NCBI GenBank assembly: GCA_003224785.1
Contig: QHZV01000192.1
Span: 1-7,780 of the forward strand
Direction of reading: 5' to 3'
DNA length: 7,780 bases
Source: Acidobacteriota bacterium
Lineage (GTDB): Bacteria; Acidobacteriota; Terriglobia; Terriglobales; Acidobacteriaceae
Positions 1 through 4,913 of the stretch are shown one piece after another; position 1 is the stretch's first letter, and every line of letters starts with the position of its first letter. The notes under the pieces are model-generated. The model saw only the letters and a program-made list of their open reading frames with translations. It was not told the DNA's origin and ran no database searches. A program made the translations under genes and the position numbers.

Positions 1-21
1 CTTTACGATGGGATAGATCAT
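1..21 (-). CDS. N-terminal fragment of a gene leaving the left edge, possibly peptide deformylase
   Basis: On the minus strand an ATG at 21-19 opens a frame that reads MIYPIVK and runs off the window. This start resembles the first residues of many peptide deformylases, the metalloenzymes that remove the formyl group from nascent proteins (for example an N-terminus of the type M-I-x-x-I-V-K followed by Y-G-D-P-x-L). Seven residues cannot prove a family. The same frame is open upstream to a TGA near 91-89 and contains an earlier GTG that would add MRKTEH; no clear Shine-Dalgarno decides between the two. The gene would lie just downstream of aroC on the same strand. The identification is a guess; the presence of a coding start is somewhat better supported. 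Confidence 0.3.
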
Positions 22-106
22 GTGTTCGGTCTTGCGCACTTCGTTCTTGCGTAATACCTCGTCGGCTCTCGCACGTCTGGGACATCAGATTCGAGCCAGC
101 GCATGG

Positions 107-133
107 GATGCCTGATGCTGAAGCCTGATGCCT
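107..133. repeat. Short degenerate heptamer array at the 3' end of aroC
   Basis: Read on the plus strand, four consecutive units are visible: GATGCCT, GATGCT (one base short), GAAGCCT and GATGCCT. They run up to and overlap the aroC stop codon (132-134). The nonamer GCCTGATGC is an exact direct repeat at 110-118 and 123-131. The array sits in the 110-bp gap between aroC and the gene at the left edge. No function can be read from it. A second heptamer array with a different unit is found at 3989-4023. Confidence 0.6.
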
Positions 134-1304
134 AGTACTTCTTCAACTGCTCCAGATACCCTTCAAAATTTCTGCGCGTTTCTGTCATCGAATCTCCGCC
201 GAATTTTTCCAGCGCACAGCGCGCCAGAGTCAGCGCCATCATCGCTTCGCCTGCAACGCCGGCGGCGGGAACTACGCACACGTCTGAGCGTTCATACGCC
301 GCCTTCACCGGCTCTCGCGTCGCAAAATCCACCGAAGCCAGTGGCCGCCTCAGCGTGGAGATGGGTTTCAAATATCCCCGGACCCGAATCTCCTGCCCGT
401 TCGAAACTCCACCTTCAATTCCGCCCGCATTGTTCTTCGTGCGCGAAAATTGCGTAAATCCCGAGGACGCCGTGTATCCAATCTCGTCATGCACCGCTGA
501 CCCCGGCGCGTAAGCCGCCGCCACTCCAGCGCCAATCTCAACCGCTTTCACCGCCTGCAATGACATAACCGCCGCCGCCAGTTGCGCGTCGAGACGTTCG
601 TCCCATTGCACGTACGTCCCAAGTCCCGGCGGAACGTTGTGCGCGACCACTTCAAAGACTCCGCCAACCGAATCGCCAGTCCGCAGGACTTTATCCACTT
701 CTTCTTTCATCTTTGGCTCAATGCCCGGATCAGCGCAATTCAGCAGGACTTCATCTTTTCCGCAACTCGCCTGAATTTCGGCCCACGCAATTTCGCGTTC
801 GACATTCGCCTTCCCCACTGCTACCACGTGGCTCAAAATTTCGATTCCCAGTTCGCGCAATAGCAATTTTGCCAGCGCGCCAATCGCCACCCGCGCCGCC
901 GACTCCCGCGCCGAGGCTCGTTCCAGCACGTATCTCGCTTCAGGGAAGTTGTATTTCAATGCTCCGGCGAGATCGGCATGTCCCGGCCTGGGCGATGCCA
1001 CCCGCTTGTGCTTGCTGGTGTCGCCGGTCTCGACCGGAAGCTGCTCCTGCCAGTTCTTCCAATCCCGATTCTCCAATAACACCGCAATCGGCGATGCAAT
1101 GGTCTTCCCGTGCCGCACGCCCGAGAGGATTCGAGCCGTATCCCGCTCGATCCTCATTCTGCCGCCGCGCCCGTAGCCTTGCTGGCGCCGCCACAGCTCG
1201 CGGTTCACGAATTCCAGGTCAATTTGGACTCCGGCCGGCACTCCCGAAAGGAACGCGACAAGCGCCTCCCCATGCGACTCTCCGGACGTGAAAAACTTCA
1301 GCAT
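132..1304 (-). CDS. aroC: Chorismate synthase
   Basis: Cytosolic, FMN-dependent enzyme for the last shikimate-pathway step, converting 5-enolpyruvylshikimate-3-phosphate to chorismate, the precursor of aromatic amino acids, folate and quinones. The 390-residue product is normal length for the family. Visible marks are GESHG at residues 8-12 with catalytic His11, RPGHAD at 106-111 with the second catalytic His109, the second signature around ERASARESAARVAIGA (128-143), the FMN-contact stretch NNAGGIEGGVSNG (291-303) and the C-terminal signature RSDVCVVPAAGVAGEA (339-354). In signature 1 a Ser (Ser20) precedes GVPAG where Asp or Glu is usual, a minor variation. The ATG at 1304 was chosen because family members begin directly with a sequence like MLKFFTSGESHG; an in-frame ATG at 1343 would add 13 atypical residues. 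Neither start has a good Shine-Dalgarno. It is transcribed divergently from the histidine kinase. Confidence 0.97.
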   Translation of the reverse strand: MLKFFTSGESHGEALVAFLSGVPAGVQIDLEFVNRELWRRQQGYGRGGRMRIERDTARILSGVRHGKTIASPIAVLLENRDWKNWQEQLPVETGDTSKHKRVASPRPGHADLAGALKYNFPEARYVLERASARESAARVAIGALAKLLLRELGIEILSHVVAVGKANVEREIAWAEIQASCGKDEVLLNCADPGIEPKMKEEVDKVLRTGDSVGGVFEVVAHNVPPGLGTYVQWDERLDAQLAAAVMSLQAVKAVEIGAGVAAAYAPGSAVHDEIGYTASSGFTQFSRTKNNAGGIEGGVSNGQEIRVRGYLKPISTLRRPLASVDFATREPVKAAYERSDVCVVPAAGVAGEAMMALTLARCALEKFGGDSMTETRRNFEGYLEQLKKY

Positions 1305-1479
1305 GGTTCTATGTCTTGGGCAACCCTGCGCGGCGAGGCTCATCCAACATCAGGAGCTAAGGTGCACGTAGCGCTGCACTTGCTGAGAAGGAGAAGTAAT
1401 TTCGCGTTTGCTACGCTCTGATCGGCATTGGGCGGGCAATGCCGCATTGCATTCGTGCAAATGCGCAAAGTGGTGAGCC
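1305..1479. promoter_or_regulatory. Divergent intergenic region between aroC and the kinase gene
   Basis: These 175 bp must contain the promoters for aroC (minus) and the two-component pair (plus), but I cannot assign convincing -35/-10 boxes. The structure visible is a cluster of overlapping inverted repeats. GGCATTG (1424-1430) pairs with CAATGCC (1437-1443). GCAATG (1436-1441) pairs with CATTGC (1445-1450). A 9-bp stem with one bulged A, 1443-1451 against 1456-1465, closes a TTCG loop. Because they share bases they cannot all form at once. A smaller imperfect palindrome with 5-bp arms lies at 1362-1379. The cluster is 14-56 nt before the kinase start, so it could act as operator DNA or as mRNA leader structure. 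Confidence 0.5.
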
Positions 1480-2214
1480 ATGTCCCCTAAAGCCGCACAA
1501 GCTCCCTCCCGCCTGGAACCGCCTCCGCTCGAGGCCACCGAACTTTCGCGGCAGCTTTTAAAAGCGCAGGAGGAAGAACGCAGACGCATCAGCCGCGAGT
1601 TGCACGATGAAACCGGGCAGGCGCTGATGGTTTTGCGCTTCCAGTTGGAGTTGCTTCTGGGTGACGCCGGCGGCAAGGAAACCGAGGCCAAAATCAGAGA
1701 AGCCCTCGAAGTGCTCGACCGCAGCATTGAGGGACTCCGCCGGACCATCGCTCGGCTTTCTCCACGAGTACTGGAAGAGTTCGGACTCCTCACAGCCATC
1801 CGGCGTCAGGCGCAGCTTCTGGCGAAGCACACGGGAATGAAGGCGCTATTGGATCTTCCTCACAATTGGGCGGCTGCGGACCACGACATTGAGGTCGCGC
1901 TTTACCGCTCGGTGCAGGAGGCGCTGCACAACGTCGCGAAGCATTCGCGAGCGTCGAATTTTGCGGTTCGGCTCGAAGTGACGTCCGGAAAGGTGACTTT
2001 GCAGGTCGAAGACGATGGAACCGGGTTCTCGCGACGAACGGCGCACACTCGCGGATTCGGATTGACCGGGATGCGCGAGCGAGCCGCGGCCCTGGGAGGT
2101 TCGATGAAGATTCGTTCCGAACGCGGCAAGGGAACCAGCATTCAAATTCAATTGCCGCTGGCGAAAAGTGCTGCAAAGGCGAATGCCGCTGCCGCCCTAC
2201 GACATGCAAGCTGA
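1480..2214 (+). CDS. Soluble NarX/DegS-type sensor histidine kinase
   Basis: Two-component kinase of the HisKA_3 class, predicted to autophosphorylate on His42 and pass the phosphate to the regulator encoded 16 nt downstream. The dimerisation/phosphoacceptor helix begins around residue 28; its H-box is ISRELHDETGQAL (37-49). The ATP-binding domain follows: N-box EALHNVAKHS (147-156) with Asn151, G1 box DDGTGF (178-183), and GFGLTGMRERAAALGG (192-207). The 244-residue protein has no signal peptide, membrane segment or PAS/GAF domain; before the H-box there is only a ~25-residue Pro/Glu-rich leader. It is therefore cytosolic and must obtain its signal through a partner or direct binding near the catalytic core. 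The ATG at 1480 has only a weak purine stretch upstream (GGTGA). Family membership is certain; the signal is unknown. Confidence 0.93.
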   Translation: MSPKAAQAPSRLEPPPLEATELSRQLLKAQEEERRRISRELHDETGQALMVLRFQLELLLGDAGGKETEAKIREALEVLDRSIEGLRRTIARLSPRVLEEFGLLTAIRRQAQLLAKHTGMKALLDLPHNWAAADHDIEVALYRSVQEALHNVAKHSRASNFAVRLEVTSGKVTLQVEDDGTGFSRRTAHTRGFGLTGMRERAAALGGSMKIRSERGKGTSIQIQLPLAKSAAKANAAAALRHAS

Positions 2215-2230
2215 TCAAGTGTGAAGTGAT

Positions 2231-2887
2231 ATGCCGATTCGATGCCTGATAGTTGACGATCACACGCTCTTCCGTGAAGGACTTCGCCGCGTGCTTGAGA
2301 GCGAAGGTGATCTGCAGGTGGTAGGCGATGCCCGCGATGGCGCCGAGGCCATCGAACAGGCGCGCCGCCTCTCGCCCGACGTTGTTTTGATGGACATTGG
2401 AATGCCCGGCCTTTCCAGCTTTGAGGCTTCTCGCCGAATCACCCGCGAGCTACCCGGCCGCCGCGTGATTTTCCTGACGATGTACGAGGACGAGGAGTAT
2501 TTGTTGCAGTGCCTGGACGCCGGAGCCTCTGGTTACATTTTGAAAGATGCACCTGCGCCGCGGCTCATCGGGGCCGTGCGCGATGTGAATGCGGGAAGAA
2601 AATATCTAAGTCCGCAAGTACTCGGCAAACTTGTGGATGATTTCCGTTCGCGTTCAACCAGCGGCCTCGCCAGAGGTTCCACACTTACTCCGCGCGAACG
2701 AGAAGTTATCAAAATGTTGGCCGAGGGGAATTCAGTCCGGCAAATTGCTGCGATCCTTGAGTTGAGCGTCAAGACTGTGGAAGCCCACAAATTTAACCTG
2801 ATGCGCAAGCTCAATATCCACAACAAAGCGCAACTCGTGACCTACGCCATTCAGAAAAAGATCGTGAAGATGCCCCAGGGAGCGTGA
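2231..2887 (+). CDS. NarL/FixJ-family response regulator
   Basis: DNA-binding response regulator, surely the partner of the preceding kinase. The receiver domain (about residues 3-118) has the acidic pair Asp9-Asp10, the phosphoacceptor Asp55 in LMDIGMPG, the switch Thr83 and Lys105 in the LKDA motif. After a linker, the LuxR-type helix-turn-helix covers about 151-212; LTPREREVIKMLAEG (152-166) begins it and SVKTVEAHKFNLMRKL (179-194) contains the recognition helix. All residues needed for phosphorylation are present, so it should be a normal phospho-dependent transcription factor. The 218-residue length is typical. The ATG at 2231 is preceded by a modest GAAGTGA ribosome-binding stretch. The position after Asp55 reads GLSSFEA rather than the more common GLNGLEA type, a small variation. 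Targets are unknown; the hairpin cluster upstream of the kinase could be an autoregulatory site. Confidence 0.95.
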   Translation: MPIRCLIVDDHTLFREGLRRVLESEGDLQVVGDARDGAEAIEQARRLSPDVVLMDIGMPGLSSFEASRRITRELPGRRVIFLTMYEDEEYLLQCLDAGASGYILKDAPAPRLIGAVRDVNAGRKYLSPQVLGKLVDDFRSRSTSGLARGSTLTPREREVIKMLAEGNSVRQIAAILELSVKTVEAHKFNLMRKLNIHNKAQLVTYAIQKKIVKMPQGA

Positions 2888-2895
2888 ATGGCGTT

Positions 2896-2925
2896 GGGAC
2901 GTGGCGATTGGCCTTAGCCACTCCC
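2896..2925. terminator. Hairpin between convergent regulator and tdh genes
   Basis: GGGA (2896-2899), one bulged C, then GTGGC (2901-2905) pair with GCCAC (2917-2921) and TCCC (2922-2925) around an 11-nt loop: nine base pairs with one bulge. The stem lies 8 nt after the regulator stop, and its right arm encodes the last codons of tdh, whose stop codon sits in the loop. Its position between convergent genes suggests a bidirectional transcript end. No T-run follows on either strand, so it is not a classical intrinsic terminator. Confidence 0.4.
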
Positions 2926-3912
2926 ATTCGGATATACCAAAATCTTGCTGGCCTCGCCGGTCTTCAATCTCTCCATAGCTCTTGAGAAATCCTTCATTGC
3001 GATTCTGTCTGTAATTGCCGGATGCAGATCGAGCTTCCCAGCCTTAAGCAGCGCGGTCATCTGATACCAGGTCTGATACATACGGCGTCCATTGATGCCT
3101 TGGACCGTAATGCCCTTGAAAATAATGTCCTCAGAAAAATTCAGCGAGATCGGCCTTGATGTCAGCCCATTCGGCTGCCCTGCCATCTCAAGCACAACGT
3201 CCGCGCCAAGTCCGCCCGTCCGTTCCAGAATTTCGGCGGGCACGTCCTGTGAAGCGGGATCCAGGACCACATCCGCTTTCATTTTCCCGGCAATCTCCCG
3301 CCGGTGCGCGTTGGTCTCAATCGCGAACACCTGGGATGCTCCGACCGCTCGCGCTACCGCAATTGCAAACAATCCGATGGGCCCGCACCCGGTGATCGCG
3401 ACCGTCCTGGCGGCGATTTCTCCGGCCAGCACACTGTGCACTGCATTTCCCAACGGGTCGAGAATGGATGCGTACTCAATCGGAATGGCAGGATCCAGCT
3501 TCCAGATATTCGACTCGGGAATCGCAACATATTCCGCGAATGCGCCGTCCGCATCCACACCGATGATCTTCACGTTCTGGCAAATGTGTGCCTCGCCGGT
3601 GCGGCATTGCACGCACTTTCCGCAAGCCACATGCATTTCGGCCGAAACAAAATCGCCCTCCTTAACGCTGGTGACTTCGTCTCCGTGCGCAACTACCTCG
3701 CCGCAGAACTCGTGCCCAGGAATGAGCGGAGGATGGATGCGCCGCTGCGCCCACCGGTCCCACTCATAAATATGCAGATCAGTGCCGCAGATGGATGCTA
3801 CTTTGACTTTGACGAGAACATCGGTGCGGCCAATGACGGGAAGCTTTACTTGCCGAATCTCTGCCCCTGGTGCCGGATCAGGTTTCACCACCGCTAGCAT
3901 CGTCTTCGGCAT
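2914..3912 (-). CDS. tdh: L-threonine 3-dehydrogenase-like MDR enzyme with an internal deletion
   Basis: Zn- and NAD-dependent medium-chain dehydrogenase expected to oxidise L-threonine to 2-amino-3-oxobutanoate. Visible are catalytic-zinc residues Cys42 (SICGTDLHIYEWDRWAQ), His67 and Glu68 (PGHEF); structural-zinc cysteines 97, 100, 103 and 111; LDPLGNAVH (151-159); and the dinucleotide motif GCGPIG (175-180). The C-terminal INGRRMYQTWY (273-283) is very Tdh-like. The product has 332 residues where about 340-350 is usual. After EMAGQPN (242-248) the sequence jumps to GLTSRPISLNFSEDIIFKG. Compared with E. coli and Pyrococcus Tdh as I remember them, about 18 residues are absent: a helix and the strand of type GGRVSLLG in the cofactor domain. 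Activity is therefore doubtful. ATG 3912 is chosen over an upstream TTG at 3939 because GGAGA lies 9 nt before it. No kbl gene is adjacent. Confidence 0.88.
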   Translation of the reverse strand: MPKTMLAVVKPDPAPGAEIRQVKLPVIGRTDVLVKVKVASICGTDLHIYEWDRWAQRRIHPPLIPGHEFCGEVVAHGDEVTSVKEGDFVSAEMHVACGKCVQCRTGEAHICQNVKIIGVDADGAFAEYVAIPESNIWKLDPAIPIEYASILDPLGNAVHSVLAGEIAARTVAITGCGPIGLFAIAVARAVGASQVFAIETNAHRREIAGKMKADVVLDPASQDVPAEILERTGGLGADVVLEMAGQPNGLTSRPISLNFSEDIIFKGITVQGINGRRMYQTWYQMTALLKAGKLDLHPAITDRIAMKDFSRAMERLKTGEASKILVYPNGSG

Positions 3913-3921
3913 TCCCCAAAA

Positions 3922-3948
3922 TCTCCAAAGAGCCAACAAATTCTAGCA
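3922..3948 (-). promoter_or_regulatory. Promoter (-10) and ribosome-binding site of tdh
   Basis: On the minus strand an extended -10 element, TGC followed by TAGAAT, occupies 3948-3940 (five of six matches to TATAAT plus the TG dinucleotide). A -35 box at the right distance is poor, which is common for extended -10 promoters. Transcription would begin near 3933, giving a leader of about 20 nt that contains GGAGA (3926-3922), 9 nt before the tdh ATG at 3912. Confidence 0.5.
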
Positions 3949-3988
3949 CCGTGAGATGTTGCGCGTGAGGAGCGGCGAAGCCTCGATC

Positions 3989-4030
3989 AGCAGTAAGCAG
4001 TGAACAGCGAGCAGCGAGCATTGACCAGAC
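3989..4030. repeat. Degenerate heptamer tandem array
   Basis: Five successive 7-bp units can be read on the plus strand: AGCAGTA, AGCAGTG, AACAGCG, AGCAGCG and AGCATTG (3989-4023), followed by a decayed sixth, ACCAGAC (4024-4030). Each differs from its neighbour by one to three bases. The array lies in the intergenic region upstream of tdh and does not form an open frame of note. The unit differs from that at 107-133, but the period is the same. No role can be inferred; it could be slippage-generated filler or a family of lineage-specific intergenic repeats. Confidence 0.65.
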
Positions 4031-4197
4031 TCATGCTTGAAGTTCGACTGTGAAGTTGAAGCGGCAGTCTCTCGCGCATCTGACCGCGCATCGATCTCAC
4101 TCGCCATTCATCGCTCGGTGTTCCCCATTAATAACTCCTTCAAAAGGAGAGAATTGTATTGACAATGACATTCATCCACCGCAAACTCTGAGTTATA
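4031..4197. other. Intergenic stretch with a possible sigma-70 -35 element and short palindromes
   Basis: No credible protein gene is present. A small hairpin, CTCCTT (4135-4140) with AAGGAG (4144-4149), has a 3-nt loop. A perfect consensus -35 hexamer TTGACA is at 4159-4164. Seventeen bases later lies CAAACT (4182-4187), a poor -10, and a better-looking TATAGA (4194-4199) is too far away at 29 bp. A palindrome AACTC-T-GAGTT (4184-4194) overlaps this area and could be an operator. The region plausibly holds the promoter for the micro-ORF unit downstream, but the -10 assignment is unresolved. Confidence 0.35.
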
Positions 4198-4283
4198 GAT
4201 GCTGCCAAGGCAAATTGTTGGCGGCATCTGCAGTAAATGGGCCCTGAGTAACGATGTTCGAGGGAAAATCGTCCAGGAGGAAA
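4198..4283 (+). promoter_or_regulatory. Structured leader ahead of the Lys-rich micro-ORF
   Basis: The strongest fold is an 11-bp stem, GATGCTGCCAA (4198-4208) with TTGGCGGCATC (4218-4228), containing one G-U pair and a 9-nt loop. A second, weaker stem, ACGAT (4251-4255) with ATCGT (4268-4272), ends just before the AGGAGG ribosome-binding site at 4275-4280. The order stem, stem, exposed Shine-Dalgarno, tiny ORF and terminator is what one would expect of a short independent transcript or regulatory leader. I recognise no known riboswitch class. Confidence 0.4.
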
Positions 4284-4286
4284 ATG

Positions 4287-4328
4287 ATGCCAGCAAAGAA
4301 AAAGGCAGCAAAAAAGAAAAAGCACTAA
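4287..4328 (+). CDS. Lysine/alanine-rich micro-ORF (13-14 residues)
   Basis: A very short frame reads MPAKKKAAKKKKH and ends at TAA (4326-4328). A perfect Shine-Dalgarno, AGGAGG at 4275-4280, precedes it: 6 nt before ATG 4287 and only 3 nt before an adjacent in-frame ATG at 4284, so 4287 is preferred. Eight of the 13 residues are lysine, which recalls the AKKAxKK tails of histone H1-like nucleoid proteins and short basic peptides annotated in various bacteria. A hairpin with a GAGA loop (4333-4348) and an intrinsic terminator (4366-4398) follow, so the unit looks complete. It could encode a free nucleic-acid-binding peptide, serve as a leader peptide sensing lysine or ribosome pausing, or be part of an sRNA. 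No function can be assigned; translation itself is inferred from the ribosome-binding site. Confidence 0.5.
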   Translation: MPAKKKAAKKKKH

Positions 4329-4332
4329 GAAT

Positions 4333-4348
4333 GCGAGAGAGATCTCGC
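4333..4348 (+). other. GNRA-loop hairpin after the micro-ORF
   Basis: GCGAGA (4333-4338) pairs perfectly with TCTCGC (4343-4348) around a GAGA tetraloop, a member of the stable GNRA class. It lies 5 nt after the micro-ORF stop codon and 17 nt before the terminator stem. This supports a structured RNA 3' end. Confidence 0.5.
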
Positions 4349-4365
4349 TATTAGGTCTTGAAAGG

Positions 4366-4398
4366 CCTCTCCGAGAAAAACTCGCGGGAGGTTTTTTT
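4366..4398 (+). terminator. Strong intrinsic terminator
   Basis: CCTCTCCGAG (4366-4375) pairs with CTCGCGGGAGG (4381-4391) through ten base pairs, with one bulged C, one G-U pair and an AAAAA loop. Seven T residues (4392-4398) follow immediately. This is a textbook rho-independent terminator for plus-strand transcription. The only genes it could serve are the micro-ORF and leader just upstream, because tdh on the left points away. It therefore indicates a separate short transcription unit. Confidence 0.88.
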
Positions 4399-4417
4399 AT
4401 TTGCGGCCAAGTAATAG

Positions 4418-4446
4418 TTGTCGCGCGGGTCAGATCGTGCTAGAAA
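4418..4446 (+). promoter_or_regulatory. Sigma-70-type promoter of the MerR-like gene
   Basis: TTGTCG (4418-4423) matches four of six -35 consensus bases. After exactly 17 bp comes TAGAAA (4441-4446), four of six at -10, with an extended TG at 4438-4439. Transcription would begin near 4453, about 30 nt before the proposed start codon at 4484. It lies just after the terminator at 4366-4398, so the MerR-like gene appears to be transcribed on its own. Confidence 0.5.
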
Positions 4447-4483
4447 CGGCTTAGCGCATTTATCACGGCTGCTTCGTACCCAC

Positions 4484-4900
4484 ATGAATCTTGCGAAAAA
4501 CATGAACGTCGCAAAAGCCAGACCCAAGGCGCTCCGCACGAGCGAAGTCATCGTCCCCGACAAGCTTTATTTCCGCATTGGAGAGGTCTCAGAACTCTGC
4601 CATCTGCCGGCGTACGTTCTGCGTTTTTGGGAAACCGAATTTCCGCAGTTGAAGCCGGTGAAGAGCAACACCGGCCAGCGCATGTACCGCCGCAAGGACG
4701 TCGAAGCGGTTCTGCGGATCAAGAAGCTTTTATACGAGGAAGGCTTCACCATCGTGGGCGCGCGCCAGCAACTTCGCTCGGATCTAAAAACCGAAAAGAA
4801 CCAGGCCCCGCTGCCATTTCCCACCCAATCGGTGTCTGACCTCAGGCGCATTCGCCACGGACTGCAGGAAATCCTGGGCATGCTCTCGGCGCGCCATTAG
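4484..4900 (+). CDS. Small MerR-family DNA-binding protein
   Basis: Transcriptional regulator with one N-terminal winged helix-turn-helix of the MerR type. Counting from ATG 4484 (138 residues), the core is LYFRIGEVSELCHLPAYVLR (28-47), continuing FWETEF (48-53) where MerR proteins usually have RYWE. The wing is GQRMYRRKDVE (64-74), and a helix IKKLLYEEGFTIVGARQQL (79-97) would start the dimerisation region. Only about 40 polar residues follow, with no metal-binding cysteines and no drug-binding domain, so no effector can be predicted. Proteins of this short type occur widely in Acidobacteria and Deltaproteobacteria. The start is uncertain: ATG 4484 and ATG 4502 both lack a clear Shine-Dalgarno; a frame extension to a TTG at 4418 overlaps the predicted promoter and is unlikely. 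The stop lies 13 nt from the end of the convergent ThiE-like gene, leaving no space for a terminator. Confidence 0.9.
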   Translation: MNLAKNMNVAKARPKALRTSEVIVPDKLYFRIGEVSELCHLPAYVLRFWETEFPQLKPVKSNTGQRMYRRKDVEAVLRIKKLLYEEGFTIVGARQQLRSDLKTEKNQAPLPFPTQSVSDLRRIRHGLQEILGMLSARH

Positions 4901-4913
4901 GGCCTCCAACGGA

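Noticed and set aside
713..1291. Long plus-strand open frame opposite aroC
   Set aside because: Its product is Arg/Pro/Ser-rich low-information sequence on the strand opposite an unambiguous chorismate synthase; it is a GC-driven shadow.
3989..4030. Possible CRISPR array
   Set aside because: The unit is 7 bp with no spacers; it is a simple degenerate tandem repeat.
4050..4247. Plus-strand open frame of 65 codons in the intergenic region
   Set aside because: No ribosome-binding site, no recognisable protein pattern, and it overlaps the candidate promoter and leader hairpins of the micro-ORF unit.
4251..4272. GTTCGAG resembling a tRNA T-loop
   Set aside because: No 5-bp T-stem immediately flanks it, and no acceptor, D or anticodon arms can be found around it.
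4108..4325. Minus-strand open frames giving hydrophobic, Leu/Phe-rich short proteins opposite the micro-ORF
   Set aside because: The hydrophobic stretches are mostly the reverse complement of the A-rich lysine codons and leader hairpins; they lack a suitable ribosome-binding site and a conserved pattern, and run against the intrinsic terminator.
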